The notes: a model not told the origin generated them from the sequence alone. Positions 42,905 to 51,716 are shown, counted from the stretch's first letter. The stretch: DNA of 64,000 nucleotides from Actinoallomurus oryzae (GCF_039541955.1 NZ_BAABHF010000035.1:124001-188000); one strand, 5' to 3'. Numbers and translations are program-made.

Positions 42905-45340
42905 TCAGGTCTCCCGCGCGCCCAGCGCCTCCGGTGGGTGGACGGTCAGGGCGAGCCGACCGGGTATCGCCGTGGCGAGCAGGGCCAGCACCGTCAGGGC
43001 CGCGACGACTCCCAGGTAGGCCGGCGGCGGGAACGCCGGCCGCGCCGATCCGGTCATCCCGGCGCCGTACGCCGACAGCGTGGCGAGCGCGATGGCGGTG
43101 CCCAGCACGACGCCGGTGAGGGTCACGCTCAGCGTCTCCAGACGGAGCATGCGGTGGATCTGCCGCTTGGTCGTGCCGACCATGCGGAGCAGCGCGAACT
43201 CCCGGGACCGTTCGGCGGTGGCCATCGCCAGCGTGTTGACGACCGCGATCGCGGTGAAGGCGATGATCAGACCCATGATCACCAGGTTGACCTCGGTATC
43301 GGGCCGCTGTCCGGCCGCCTGGGCCGCCGGCGCGGTCCGCACCCCGGGGTAGCGCGCGACCGCCCGCCGCAGCGCGTCCGCCGAGCCTCCCGCGACGAGC
43401 ACCTGCCGTGGCAGCGGGTCGTCGACGTGCGCCGCGACGACGTCGTACGGGAGCAGCACGTCGCCGAAGCCCAGCCCGCGACCGTAGACCGCGGCCACCC
43501 GCGCGCGCAGCGGTGTGCCGTCGCCGAGCGTGACGTTCAGCTCGGTACCGAGCCGGGCGTGCATGTGCCCCGCCGCGTTCGCGCTGACCGCCACACCGCC
43601 GTGGGCCAGTCCGTCGAGCGAGCCGGCGCGCACTCCCGGATCGATCGTCTCGGTCAGTCCGGCCGGCGTGACGCCCTGCGCCGCGTACTTGCCCTGACCG
43701 ACGCGGATCGAGGTGGGCACCATCGCGGTGACCGCGCGTACGCCGGGCAGTCTGCTCAGCTCCCCGGCGCCGGGGACCCGGCCCGTGAGGACGTGCCCGG
43801 CCCTGACCCCCGCGCTCGCCTGCCGGGTGGCCGCGTCGGCGACGGTGGCGGGGGCGAACAGGATCGTGCAGGTCATGCCGACCGCGAGGGTGAGCGGCGT
43901 GATGACCGAGGCGAGCCGGCGCGTGCCGGCCCGGCCGTTGGCGGCGGCCAGGTGACCGCTGACCCGCGACAGCCGGAGCGGTACGGCCAGCAGGGCCGTC
44001 GCGGCGCGGGCGAGCACCGGGCCGAGCAGCGCGACCGCGAACGCGCCGAGCACGACCGCGAGGAAGGTCACCGGGGTCGCGGCGGCCTCGACGTCGAGCG
44101 CGCGGAGCACGACCAGCAGCGTGACGTGCCCGGCGAGGACGGCCAGGCCGGCCAGGGTGCGCGCCACCGGAGGCCGGCGGCGTTCGACCGCCGCCTCGGC
44201 CAGTGCCTCGGCGGGCCGGAGCCGTACGGTGCCGCGGGCGGACAGCCGCGCGGCGGCCCAGGCCGCGAGCACGGTGGCGGCCAGGCCGGCGGCCATCGGG
44301 AACGGGCTGAGCACCAGCCCGAGGTTCGGCGGCATCACGCCGTGCCCCACGAACAACGACCGCAGCCACCGGGCCACGAACAGGCCGCCGGCCGCGCCGG
44401 CCAAACCCGCACCGGTCCCGACCAGCAGGGCCTCCCGGCCGATCATCTTGCGCACCTGCCGGGGCGTGGCGGCGATCGCCCGCAGCAGCGCCAGCTCACG
44501 CCGCCGCTGCTCGATCGTCAGCGTGAACGTGCCGACCACGACGAGGATCGCCACCAGCAGCGACGTGCCGCCGAGCGCACCGCCCATGCTGACCAGCGTC
44601 ACGCGTGCCTTCGACGCGTCGGCGAACTCCAGCGCCCCGCGAGACTCCCCGGTGTGGACCTCGGCCGGGGTGCCGCGCAGGGCCGCGCGTACGGCGGAGA
44701 CCGCGGAGGCGGGGAACACGCCGATCGCCGAGACCTGGCCCGGCCGCCCGGCCAGCCGCCGGGCCTCCTGCCCGGTGAAGAACAGGTTCTCCTGCCGGGG
44801 CGCCGCCTGGGCGGTGACCCCGACGACGCGGTAGGTCCTCGGGGCCTCGGTGGCCAGGACGCCGATCGTGTCCCCCGGCCGTACGCCGGCGCGCGCGTCG
44901 GCCACGACCTCCGCGGCGGTGCGCGGTGCCCGGCCGGCGGCGAGCGTGAACGGCGTGAGCGCCGCGGACTCCCAGGCGTGGCCCTGGGCCGTGCCGTGCG
45001 CGGTCCGGGCCGGGAAGGTCACCTCCGGGACCACCTTGGTCACGCCGGGCACCCGTGCGATCCGGTCCGCGACGTCCGCGGACAGCCACGCGCGTTCGGT
45101 GAGCGGCTTGGACTTGGTCTTGACCTTGTGCTTCTTGTGCTTGGTCCAGTGGACCTGCTGGTCGGCGCCGACCACGATCGGCGCGCCGGCGTAGCGTTCG
45201 GGGGCGATGTGGCCGCGCAGGCCGGTCTCCAGCAGCACCCCGCAGGCGGTGATGAGCGCGGCCGCGCACATGAGGGCGACGAACGCCCCGGCGAAGGCGC
45301 CCTTGCGGCTGCGCAGCGTGTGCCAGGCGAGGGACAGCAT
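42905..45340 (-). CDS. ABC exporter permease with two FtsX domains
   Basis: 811 aa. One N-terminal helix (GAFAGAFVALMCAAALITAC), a large extracytoplasmic domain, FtsX domain 1 (SLLVAILVVVGTFTLTIEQR, ELALLRAIAATPRQVRKMIG), a second extracytoplasmic domain and FtsX domain 2 near the C-terminus (NLVIMGLIIAFTAIAVVNTL, EFALLRMVGTTKRQIHRMLR). It pairs with the LolD-type ATPase just upstream: their stop and start overlap as TGATG. Probably exports an antimicrobial or lipid-like compound; substrate unknown. Confidence 0.93.
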   Translation of the reverse strand: MLSLAWHTLRSRKGAFAGAFVALMCAAALITACGVLLETGLRGHIAPERYAGAPIVVGADQQVHWTKHKKHKVKTKSKPLTERAWLSADVADRIARVPGVTKVVPEVTFPARTAHGTAQGHAWESAALTPFTLAAGRAPRTAAEVVADARAGVRPGDTIGVLATEAPRTYRVVGVTAQAAPRQENLFFTGQEARRLAGRPGQVSAIGVFPASAVSAVRAALRGTPAEVHTGESRGALEFADASKARVTLVSMGGALGGTSLLVAILVVVGTFTLTIEQRRRELALLRAIAATPRQVRKMIGREALLVGTGAGLAGAAGGLFVARWLRSLFVGHGVMPPNLGLVLSPFPMAAGLAATVLAAWAAARLSARGTVRLRPAEALAEAAVERRRPPVARTLAGLAVLAGHVTLLVVLRALDVEAAATPVTFLAVVLGAFAVALLGPVLARAATALLAVPLRLSRVSGHLAAANGRAGTRRLASVITPLTLAVGMTCTILFAPATVADAATRQASAGVRAGHVLTGRVPGAGELSRLPGVRAVTAMVPTSIRVGQGKYAAQGVTPAGLTETIDPGVRAGSLDGLAHGGVAVSANAAGHMHARLGTELNVTLGDGTPLRARVAAVYGRGLGFGDVLLPYDVVAAHVDDPLPRQVLVAGGSADALRRAVARYPGVRTAPAAQAAGQRPDTEVNLVIMGLIIAFTAIAVVNTLAMATAERSREFALLRMVGTTKRQIHRMLRLETLSVTLTGVVLGTAIALATLSAYGAGMTGSARPAFPPPAYLGVVAALTVLALLATAIPGRLALTVHPPEALGARET

Positions 45341-46101
45341 CAGACCCGCCCTCCCAATCCGGCCATGTGCTCGGCGACGAGGTCGGCCGACGGCGCGTCC
45401 AGCGTGCCGGCGATCCGCCCGTCGGCCAGGAACAGGACGCGATCCGCGTACCCGGCGGCGACGGGGTCGTGGGTGACGACCACGACGGTCTGCCCGAGAG
45501 CGTCGACGGCCTCGCGGAGCAGCGTGAGGACGTCGCGCCCGGTGGCGGTGTCCAGCGCGCCGGTCGGCTCGTCGCCGAAGATCACCTCGGGCCGGGTGAC
45601 GAGCGCACGGGCGAGTGCGACCCGCTGCTGCTGCCCGCCGGACAGCTGCGCGGGGCGATGGCGGGTGCGGCCGGTCAGGCCCACGCGAGCGATGATCTCC
45701 TCCAGCCGCGCCCGGTCGGTACGGGTGCCGGAGAGCCGCAGCGGCAGCTCGATGTTGCGCAGGACGTCGAGCGAGGGAACGAGGTTGAAGGCCTGGAAGA
45801 CGAAGCCGACGCGGCTGCGGCGCAGCTCGGTGAGCCGCACCTCGCTCATGCCGGACAGGTCGGTGCCGCCCAGCAACACGGTGCCGGAGGTGGGAGTGTC
45901 CAGGCCCGCGGCGCAGTGGAGGAAGGTCGACTTTCCGGAGCCCGACGGGCCCATGACCGCGGTGAACGTGCCTCGGGGGATGGTGATCGTCACGCCGTCG
46001 AGAGCGGTGACGGCGCCGGCGCCCTTTCCGTACACCTTGCGGACCGACGTCATCTGGACCGCGGCGGCGTCCGGCGTCGCGGATCTGTCTCGGCGCGGCA
46101 T
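45340..46101 (-). CDS. LolD/MacB-type ABC exporter ATPase
   Basis: 253 aa. Walker A GPSGSGKST near residue 52, Q-loop GFVFQAFNLVP, signature LSGGQQQRVALARALV, Walker B VIFGDEPTGALD, H-loop VVTHDPVAA. Partner of the FtsX permease downstream. AAGGAAGG precedes the ATG. The ArsR-type gene 48 bp upstream on the same strand is probably its regulator and in the same operon. Confidence 0.95.
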   Translation of the reverse strand: MPRRDRSATPDAAAVQMTSVRKVYGKGAGAVTALDGVTITIPRGTFTAVMGPSGSGKSTFLHCAAGLDTPTSGTVLLGGTDLSGMSEVRLTELRRSRVGFVFQAFNLVPSLDVLRNIELPLRLSGTRTDRARLEEIIARVGLTGRTRHRPAQLSGGQQQRVALARALVTRPEVIFGDEPTGALDTATGRDVLTLLREAVDALGQTVVVVTHDPVAAGYADRVLFLADGRIAGTLDAPSADLVAEHMAGLGGRV

Positions 46102-46149
46102 CGGCGCCTTCCTTTCGGGAGTGTGTTCGGTGAGCGGCGGGGGGCCGGC

Positions 46150-46737
46150 TCACTCGTCGTCGAGGTCGGGATCGGGGTCGGGGTCGATCGCGGGGAAGGC
46201 GAGGAAGCGGGCGTAGACGGGCCGGGCGTCCTCCGGGACGTCTCCGGCGTCGCGCTTGAAGCGGTTGACGAGCCGGATGTACTCCTCGAAGAACTCGCGG
46301 ACCTCGTCGAGCGTGAGGTGCAGGAGCGAGCGGGAGTACGGCGCGGCGTCCGCCCATTCGCCGAGCGACTCGCGCCGGGAGAGGAAGCGCGAGAACGCCT
46401 CGACGTCGGCGTCGAACGTCATGCGGTTCATCTGGTCGAGCGCGGCACGCACCTGCGGGCTCTGGCGGCTGCGCGGCGGGAACCGGCGGTCGCCCGGCAC
46501 GGCGCGCCACCAGCGCTCCCGCCCATGCGCCTTGTCCGCGAGCTCCTCGACGAAGCCGTGCTTGGCCAGCTCGCGCAGGTGGTAGCTCGTGGCTCCGGTG
46601 TTGAGCCCCAGCGCACGGGCCAGCGACGCCGACGTGGCCGGGCCGTGCAGGGCGAGGTGCTCGAGCATCTTCTGCCGCCGGGGATGCGCGAGCGCCTTCA
46701 GCGCCTCGAGGTCGTTGATCTCCTGCGGTTCGGGCAT
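46150..46737 (-). CDS. ArsR/HTH_20-type transcriptional regulator
   Basis: 195 aa. Winged helix in residues 1-90: LEALKALAHPRRQKMLEHLA, GPATSASLARALGLNTGATS, YHLRELAKHGFVEELADKAH. The C-terminal half is a longer helix region ending in Asp/Pro repeats (DPDPDPDLDDE). The ATG at 46737 is used; an in-frame start at 46773 would place its N-terminus inside the operator array. It precedes the ABC exporter genes and probably represses them. Confidence 0.9.
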   Translation of the reverse strand: MPEPQEINDLEALKALAHPRRQKMLEHLALHGPATSASLARALGLNTGATSYHLRELAKHGFVEELADKAHGRERWWRAVPGDRRFPPRSRQSPQVRAALDQMNRMTFDADVEAFSRFLSRRESLGEWADAAPYSRSLLHLTLDEVREFFEEYIRLVNRFKRDAGDVPEDARPVYARFLAFPAIDPDPDPDLDDE

Positions 46738-46739
46738 AC

Positions 46740-46787
46740 GTGCACAATATTCTGTGCACAAGGAATTGTGCAAACTATCCTGTGCAC
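46740..46787. promoter_or_regulatory. Operator array of TGTGCA repeats, 14-bp period
   Basis: TGTGCA occurs at 46753, 46767 and 46781, exactly 14 bp apart, in AT-rich DNA. With an inverted copy it also forms the palindrome GTGCACA-6-TGTGCAC at 46740-46759. It abuts the ArsR-type start codon, so protein bound there would cover its promoter. Confidence 0.75.
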
Positions 46788-46845
46788 GACCTCCGGGCGT
46801 TTATCCGCTGGTGTCCGAGCCGCCGATCGCCCACACTTACCTGCC

Positions 46846-47493
46846 GTGGTGACTCTGCACGTCTTCGACATGGACGGCACGCTGCTCGAGGGAACGACGG
46901 CCAGCCTGCAGATCGCCCGGCACCTCGGATCCACGGAGGAGCTGGTCGAGCTGGAGGCGCGGTTCGCGGCCGGCGAGATCGACACCCGAGGCTTCGCGGC
47001 CGCCATCCACGAGCTGTGGCGAGAGCTGACGCCGTCGGCCGTCGCCGAGGTGTTCGCCGCCAGTCCCTGGCTGACCGGTATCCGCGAGGTCTGCGCGGAC
47101 ATCCGGGAGCGCGGTGAGCGATGCGTGGTGATCACCATGTCGCCCGACTTCTTCGCGCGGCACCTTCTCGACCTGGGCTTCGACGAGGTGGCGGCCTCGC
47201 GGTTCCCGGCGCTTCCCTTCCTGGAACCGCTCGACCCGGCGAAGATCCTCACCCCGGCCGACAAGGCCCGCATCGTGGAGGAGATGTGCGAGCGGTACGG
47301 CCTCGGCCGCTCGCGGTGCGTGGCCTACGGCGACTCGATGTCGGATGCTCCGCTGTTCCGCCACCTGACCAAGACGGTCGCGGTGAACGCCGATCATCAC
47401 CTCGCCGAGCTGGCCGCCGTCAGTTACCGCGGCAACGACCTGGCCGGCGCGTACGCGCTCGGCCGGGCCCTCCTCGCCCGTGACGCTTCCTGA
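46846..47493 (+). CDS. HAD-IB family phosphatase (SerB-like)
   Basis: 215 aa. Catalytic motif VFDMDGTLLEGTTASLQIAR, motif II Thr in CVVITMSPDFFARHLL, Lys in PADKARIVEEMCERYG and motif IV YGDSMSDAPLFRHL. HAD-IB members include phosphoserine phosphatase and related phosphomonoesterases; the exact substrate is unclear. GTG start; GTG 46849 is possible, and TTACCT upstream suggests a leaderless mRNA. Its stop codon abuts the convergent membrane-protein stop (TGATCA). Confidence 0.9.
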   Translation: MVTLHVFDMDGTLLEGTTASLQIARHLGSTEELVELEARFAAGEIDTRGFAAAIHELWRELTPSAVAEVFAASPWLTGIREVCADIRERGERCVVITMSPDFFARHLLDLGFDEVAASRFPALPFLEPLDPAKILTPADKARIVEEMCERYGLGRSRCVAYGDSMSDAPLFRHLTKTVAVNADHHLAELAAVSYRGNDLAGAYALGRALLARDAS

Positions 47494-48069
47494 TCAACGC
47501 CCGACGCCGGTGTCATCCGGCCCCCGCTCGTTAAGGACCAGCTCCAGCCGGTCGAGCCTGCGGGAGAGGGCGCGGTTATGCACCAGGACGCTCACGATCA
47601 GGACGGCGAACAGACACGTGATCACGACGGCGGACGCATCGGGACGCAGCAGCAGACCGGCGACGATCGGCAGCACCACCACGAGGGCGACCCGGGCCCG
47701 GCGCAGGCTCCGGCGGCGACGCCGGACCATCGCCAGCAGCGGCCCGTCGAGTGTGACGTCGGCGGGCGCCTCACCCCGGCGCGCCGCGCGGTCCAGCACC
47801 CGCCAGTCCTCCATCCGGACGATCCCGAGCGCGGCCCGCTCGTCGATGGCGGCCATGCGCGGGCCGACGTACGCCCCGAGGACGGCCATGACCAACGCGG
47901 CCGCAGCCTCCGTGACCAGTGATCTGGCCGACCACGGGTGGTACGGCCCGGCGACACCGGTGGCGCTCAGGGCCACGTAGAACGTGAAGACCACGGCGAA
48001 CAGGAAGGCGCACACGATCCAGCGTGGCGCATCCGGACGCTCACGGTCGGCGTGCCCAGCGCTCTTCAC
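47494..48069 (-). CDS. Four-helix membrane protein of unknown function
   Basis: About 191 aa. Helices: WIVCAFLFAVVFTFYVALSA, TEAAAALVMAVLGAYVGPRM, RVALVVVLPIVAGLLLR and AVVITCLFAVLIVSVLVHNR, then a charged coiled tail. I do not recognise it. GTG 48069 has GAGGG directly adjacent, so the start is uncertain; the frame is open to 48153. Confidence 0.68.
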   Translation of the reverse strand: MKSAGHADRERPDAPRWIVCAFLFAVVFTFYVALSATGVAGPYHPWSARSLVTEAAAALVMAVLGAYVGPRMAAIDERAALGIVRMEDWRVLDRAARRGEAPADVTLDGPLLAMVRRRRRSLRRARVALVVVLPIVAGLLLRPDASAVVITCLFAVLIVSVLVHNRALSRRLDRLELVLNERGPDDTGVGR

Positions 48070-48212
48070 CCCTCGATGATCGCGGCGAACCGCCGGGAAG
48101 AGCACCGTAATCACCGGATCCGGCCACCGGACGACACGGCGCGACCGCCACACGGGCGGTCGCCGGACCGATCACCGGCGTGCCGCGCCTCCGGCGGCGG
48201 TGTGCTCGACGC

Positions 48213-48416
48213 TCAGGTCGCCATCCCGCGCTCTTCGAGCAGGACGTGCAGTGCCCGGAGCGCGTAGTAGATCCGGCTCTTCACTGTGCTCACCGGGATG
48301 CCTAACGCATCCGCGGCCTCGTCGACCGTACGCTTCCGCATGACCGTCTCGGTCAGGACCTCGCGGTGCGCCCGCGAGAGTGCGTTCAGCGCTTCCGTGA
48401 CCACCATCTGGCGCAC
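48213..48416 (-). CDS. Sigma-70 region 4-only protein (truncated ECF sigma factor)
   Basis: 67 aa containing only sigma region 4: LNALSRAHREVLTETVMRKR, TVDEAADALGIPVSTVKSRI, YYALRALHVLLEERG. Region 2 is absent, and an in-frame stop lies about 38 codons upstream (48528-48530), so the gene cannot be full length. GGAGG sits 5 bases before GTG 48416, so the fragment could still be translated, as a regulator that binds -35 DNA or the beta flap, or it is a remnant. Confidence 0.72.
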   Translation of the reverse strand: MRQMVVTEALNALSRAHREVLTETVMRKRTVDEAADALGIPVSTVKSRIYYALRALHVLLEERGMAT

Positions 48417-48560
48417 GACGTCCTCCGATCCGTCGGCGGCCTTCCACTGGGAACAACGGCCGTCGCGCTCCGCGGGTTCACGCCCGGAGAGAACTCTCAG
48501 GATCCGCTTCGGCGAGGCGGCGGCGTCTCACCGGCCCGCGCGCCGGTTCCGGGCGGCCTC

Positions 48561-49076
48561 TCAGCGGACGGGCCGCCGGCCGACGATCGCGAGCACCTCG
48601 CGCAGGGCGTCGGCCGCGTCCCGTACGGCCTCGTCCGAGACGCCGGTGAGAACCTCCAGGTGGGCACGGCCCGAGGCGCCGAGCGCCTTCGCGACGAGTT
48701 CACGGCCCCCGTCGGTCAGACCGACCCAGCGGCTGCGGCCGTCGCCCGGGCTCGCCCCGCGCTCGACGTGGCCGCCCGCCTCCAGGCGCTGCAGGACGTT
48801 GCTGATCCCGCCCGAGGTCAGGAACAGCGACCGGGACAGCTCGCTCGGCTTGAGGCGGTACGGCGGGCCGACGCGGTTGAGCGCGGCGAGCACGTCGAAC
48901 TCGGCGTAGGTCAGCCCCAGCTCGCTCAGTTCGGCACGTACGGCCTGCTCGAACAGGCCGCCGACGCGGGACAGGCGCTTGCTCAGCTCCAGAGCCGCGA
49001 CGAGCCGGGGTGGCAGCTCGGCCGCCCATCCCGGCACGAGGGCGTCGACCTCGTCGCGGATGCCGTCGTCTCGCAC
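48561..49076 (-). CDS. MarR-family regulator
   Basis: 171 aa. Winged helix in the middle: LTYAEFDVLAALNRVGPPYR, LKPSELSRSLFLTSGGISNV, LQRLEAGGHVERGASPGDGR. GTG 49076 is chosen: a TATCGT -10-like hexamer ends 6 bases upstream, which suggests a leaderless mRNA. Upstream ATG codons would place the N-terminus in the AT-rich promoter. Divergent from the amidohydrolase gene, which it probably regulates. Confidence 0.88.
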   Translation of the reverse strand: MRDDGIRDEVDALVPGWAAELPPRLVAALELSKRLSRVGGLFEQAVRAELSELGLTYAEFDVLAALNRVGPPYRLKPSELSRSLFLTSGGISNVLQRLEAGGHVERGASPGDGRSRWVGLTDGGRELVAKALGASGRAHLEVLTGVSDEAVRDAADALREVLAIVGRRPVR

Positions 49077-49102
49077 GGGTCCACGATACTGTTTTTCAAT
49101 AT

Positions 49103-49130
49103 AGCTTTCTAAAAAGCTTTCCTTTAATGT
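49103..49130. promoter_or_regulatory. Divergent MarR operator and amidohydrolase promoter
   Basis: AGCTTTCTAAAAAGCT (49103-49118) has AGCTTT/AAAGCT arms with a 4-base spacer, in an AT-rich island. TAATGT at 49125-49130 is a -10-like hexamer 7 bases before the ATG at 49138, so that mRNA is probably leaderless too. A MarR dimer bound to the palindrome would cover both promoters. Confidence 0.6.
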
Positions 49131-49137
49131 ACCGCTC

Positions 49138-50406
49138 ATGAACATCCTGCTGCGCGGCGCTTCCGCCGTGCTCGACACCGACCCGCTCCCCTCCGTCACC
49201 GGCCACACGGACGTGCTCGTCGAAGACGGCCTGATCTCCGCCGTCGGCACCGGCCTGCCCTCGCCACCGGGCACGGAGGTCATCGACGCGACCGGGCGCA
49301 TCGTGCTGCCGGGGTTCGTGGACACCCACCGGCACACCTGGCAGGCGACGATCCGTGCCATCGCGCCGGACATCTCCTTCCCCGGCTACCTGGAGCGCGT
49401 CCTCCGCGGCCTCGCGCCGCGTCACCGGCCCGAGGACGTGTACGCGGGCAACCTGGCCGGCGCGCTCGAATGCCTGAACGCGGGGATCACGACCCTGCTC
49501 GACTGGTCGCACATCCAGTTCGGCCCCGCGCACACGGAGGCGACGGTCGCGGCGCTGCGCGCCTCCGGCATCCGGGCCGTCTTCGGCTACTGCTACGGAG
49601 GACCGGACGGTCCGGAGGGGCTGGCGGCGGAGGGCCGCCGCGTCCACCGCGCGTACGCCGGCGCCGACCCGCTGCTGACCCTGGCCGTGGCGGCCCTCGG
49701 CCCGGAGATCGCCGGAGAGACGGTCGCCGTGCACGAGTGGCGGCTCGCCCGCGACCTCGGGCTGCCGGTGACCGTGCACATGGGCGGCCACGGCCGGGAG
49801 AGCGCCGAGCGCGGCCTGGCGTTCCTGCGCGAGAACGGCCTCTTCGGCCCGGGGATCACCTACGTCCACCCGAACCACTACACCGACGACGAACTGCGAC
49901 GGATCGCCGACAGCGGCGGTACGGCGTCGGTGTCACCGCTGGTCGAGGCCGAACTCGGGATCGGCCACCCGGCGACGGGCCGGGCGCGCGCCGCCGGCGT
50001 GCCGACCGGCCTGGGCGCGGACACGGTGACGAGCGGGCCGGGCGACATGTTCGGCCTGATGCGGGCGGCGTACACGCTCGAACGCGCCCGCGGTTCGGAC
50101 GTCACCACCCGCGACGTCCTGCGGATGGCCACCATCGAGGGGGCCGAGGTGGCGGGCCTTGGCGAGGTGACCGGGTCGCTGCGCGCCGGCAAGCAGGCCG
50201 ACCTGGTGCTCGTCCGCGCCGACACCCTCGCGACGGCGCCGACGCACGACCCGGTCGGCGCGCTGGTCCTGTCCGCCGACGCCGGTTGCGTCGACACCGT
50301 CCTGGTGGCGGGCCGCGTGGTCAAGCGCGACGGGCGGCTGCTCCACCATGACGTGCCCGCGATCCTGGCCTCGCTGCGGGAATCGGCGGCCCACGTCGCC
50401 GCCTGA
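49138..50406 (+). CDS. Amidohydrolase (chlorohydrolase/deaminase-like)
   Basis: 422 aa TIM-barrel amidohydrolase of the TrzA/AtzB/guanine-deaminase type. Metal motif in VLPGFVDTHRHTWQATIRAI, then LAGALECLNAGITTLLDWSH, VTVHMGGHG, YVHPNHYTDDELRRIADSG, and the catalytic Asp in GLGADTVTSGPGDMFGLMRA. The C-terminal composite domain has GSLRAGKQADLVLVRADTLA. Probable deaminase or dechlorinase of a heterocycle; substrate unknown. Start ATG lies at the probable transcript start. Confidence 0.9.
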   Translation: MNILLRGASAVLDTDPLPSVTGHTDVLVEDGLISAVGTGLPSPPGTEVIDATGRIVLPGFVDTHRHTWQATIRAIAPDISFPGYLERVLRGLAPRHRPEDVYAGNLAGALECLNAGITTLLDWSHIQFGPAHTEATVAALRASGIRAVFGYCYGGPDGPEGLAAEGRRVHRAYAGADPLLTLAVAALGPEIAGETVAVHEWRLARDLGLPVTVHMGGHGRESAERGLAFLRENGLFGPGITYVHPNHYTDDELRRIADSGGTASVSPLVEAELGIGHPATGRARAAGVPTGLGADTVTSGPGDMFGLMRAAYTLERARGSDVTTRDVLRMATIEGAEVAGLGEVTGSLRAGKQADLVLVRADTLATAPTHDPVGALVLSADAGCVDTVLVAGRVVKRDGRLLHHDVPAILASLRESAAHVAA

Positions 50407-51384
50407 TCAGCTGTGCAGCGTCGTCCGGGGCGTCTGGCCGTACGCCCGCCGGTACTCGGCGGCGAAGCGCCCGAAGTGGAGGAACCCCCAGCGTGCCGCG
50501 ATGGCGGTGACCGTGTCGCCGCGCGTGGGGTCCGCGCGCCGGAGGTCCTCGTGCGCGCGCGCCAGGCGTACCCGCCGCAGATAGGCGGTCGGCGTGGTGC
50601 CGCGGTGGCGCCGGAAGGCGTACTGCAGCGCACGGGGCGTGACGCGGGCCGCCTCGGCGATGTCGGCGACACCGATGTCGCGGTGGGCGTTCGCGTCGAT
50701 GAACGCGATGGCGCGGCGCAGCATCGCGGGTGCGCCGTCGCCCCGGTCGCGCGGCTCGGGGGCGGGCACGATCGTGTTCGGGAAGGCGGTCAGGGCCGAG
50801 GCGGCCAGGAGCCGGGCGGCGTTGCCGATGATGAGCGGCTGCGCGGCGGCCTCGGCGTTGGTGAGCAGGCGTTCGGTGACGTATGCCGCCGTGCGCTTCC
50901 AGTTCTCGGCGGCCGCGGGCGTGGCCGGCCGGAAGCCGTCGAAGCGCAGAGGCCCCGGCGCCTCGCCGTCCGGCGCGCCGGCGACGCTCCGGAGAAGGGA
51001 CAGGTCGAGCGTCACCGTCTGCGCCTCCAGGCCGAGCGTCCGGAGCGAGTACGGCAGGTCGGGGCGGACGTTGACGTAGATCTCACCGGCGGCGAACCGC
51101 TCGCGCGAGCCCGCGGAGCGACGCTCGATCGCACCGGCGTCGATCCGGGTGACGATCAGCTTGCCCACGGCGTCCGCGTCGAAGTCGAGGTCGGCGGGCA
51201 TGCGGAGCTCGTCGACCGTGAACGGCCCGGCGTCGATCCGGACGAACCGGAACCGGGGGCGTACGGCGGTGGGAGCCATGCGCAGGCCCGTCCCGTACGC
51301 GTCGGCCAGATACTCCCGGGCCGACTCCGGATCGGTCGTGACGAACTCCCCGCGCGTCGGCGGGGCGGTGGCCGGGGCGCTCAT
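50407..51384 (-). CDS. AraC-family transcriptional regulator
   Basis: 325 aa. The C-terminal AraC double HTH occupies about the last 100 residues: IGVADIAEAARVTPRALQYA, FRRHRGTTPTAYLRRVRLAR, VTAIAARWGFLHFGRFAAEY, RRAYGQTPRTTL. The N-terminal half (about 1-215) is a cupin-like AraC_binding_2-type domain. Its ATG overlaps the stop of a 41-aa ORF (ATGA). It converges with the amidohydrolase with no gap between them, so its regulatory targets may be elsewhere. Confidence 0.92.
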   Translation of the reverse strand: MSAPATAPPTRGEFVTTDPESAREYLADAYGTGLRMAPTAVRPRFRFVRIDAGPFTVDELRMPADLDFDADAVGKLIVTRIDAGAIERRSAGSRERFAAGEIYVNVRPDLPYSLRTLGLEAQTVTLDLSLLRSVAGAPDGEAPGPLRFDGFRPATPAAAENWKRTAAYVTERLLTNAEAAAQPLIIGNAARLLAASALTAFPNTIVPAPEPRDRGDGAPAMLRRAIAFIDANAHRDIGVADIAEAARVTPRALQYAFRRHRGTTPTAYLRRVRLARAHEDLRRADPTRGDTVTAIAARWGFLHFGRFAAEYRRAYGQTPRTTLHS

Positions 51385-51506
51385 GACCGCGTGGACGCGA
51401 TCCGCAGGGCGTGGTCGAGCGGCCGCCCGGGGCGTACGCCGACGGGAAGACGGCGCTCGGTGCGGGTGAAGCGTTCGACCGTCAGGTCGGGAACGCGGGC
51501 GGACAT
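51381..51506 (-). CDS. Small ORF coupled to the AraC gene, 41 aa
   Basis: GGAGG lies 5 bases before ATG 51506. The product is Arg-rich (begins MSARVPDLTVERFTRTERRL) with no signal or membrane segment. Its stop overlaps the AraC start codon (ATGA), so it should be translationally coupled and may be a leader ORF tuning AraC expression. No homologue comes to mind. Confidence 0.6.
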   Translation of the reverse strand: MSARVPDLTVERFTRTERRLPVGVRPGRPLDHALRIASTRS

Positions 51507-51716
51507 CGTCGGCCTCCGGGATCGAAGAAATCCCAGGCCGCTGCTTGACCCGTCGCGAGCCCCCGGCTCGCGCCCTCCGACTTTACTGCCCTCTGGTCCA
51601 TTCGACGAACGCGCACGCCGCAGCGGTCTTCGCCGCGCGCGGCGACGTGGTCCGCGTCTCGGAGTGCTCGCACTCGGCGGAGGGGGCGTCGCCGAGCCCT
51701 CGGCTCCCTCGCCGCC

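Noticed and set aside
42647..46216. 1189-codon open frame on the plus strand
   Set aside because: Antisense to the FtsX permease and its ATPase; low-complexity Arg/Gly/Ala composition and no recognisable motif.
48417..48560. Region 2 of the truncated sigma factor
   Set aside because: I translated the upstream DNA in the same frame: it hits a stop at 48528-48530 and shows no region 2 motif; nothing similar was evident in the neighbouring sequence.
51507..51716. Gene in the AraC-MscS gap
   Set aside because: Frames here lack ribosome sites and show only GC hairpins and low-complexity translations.
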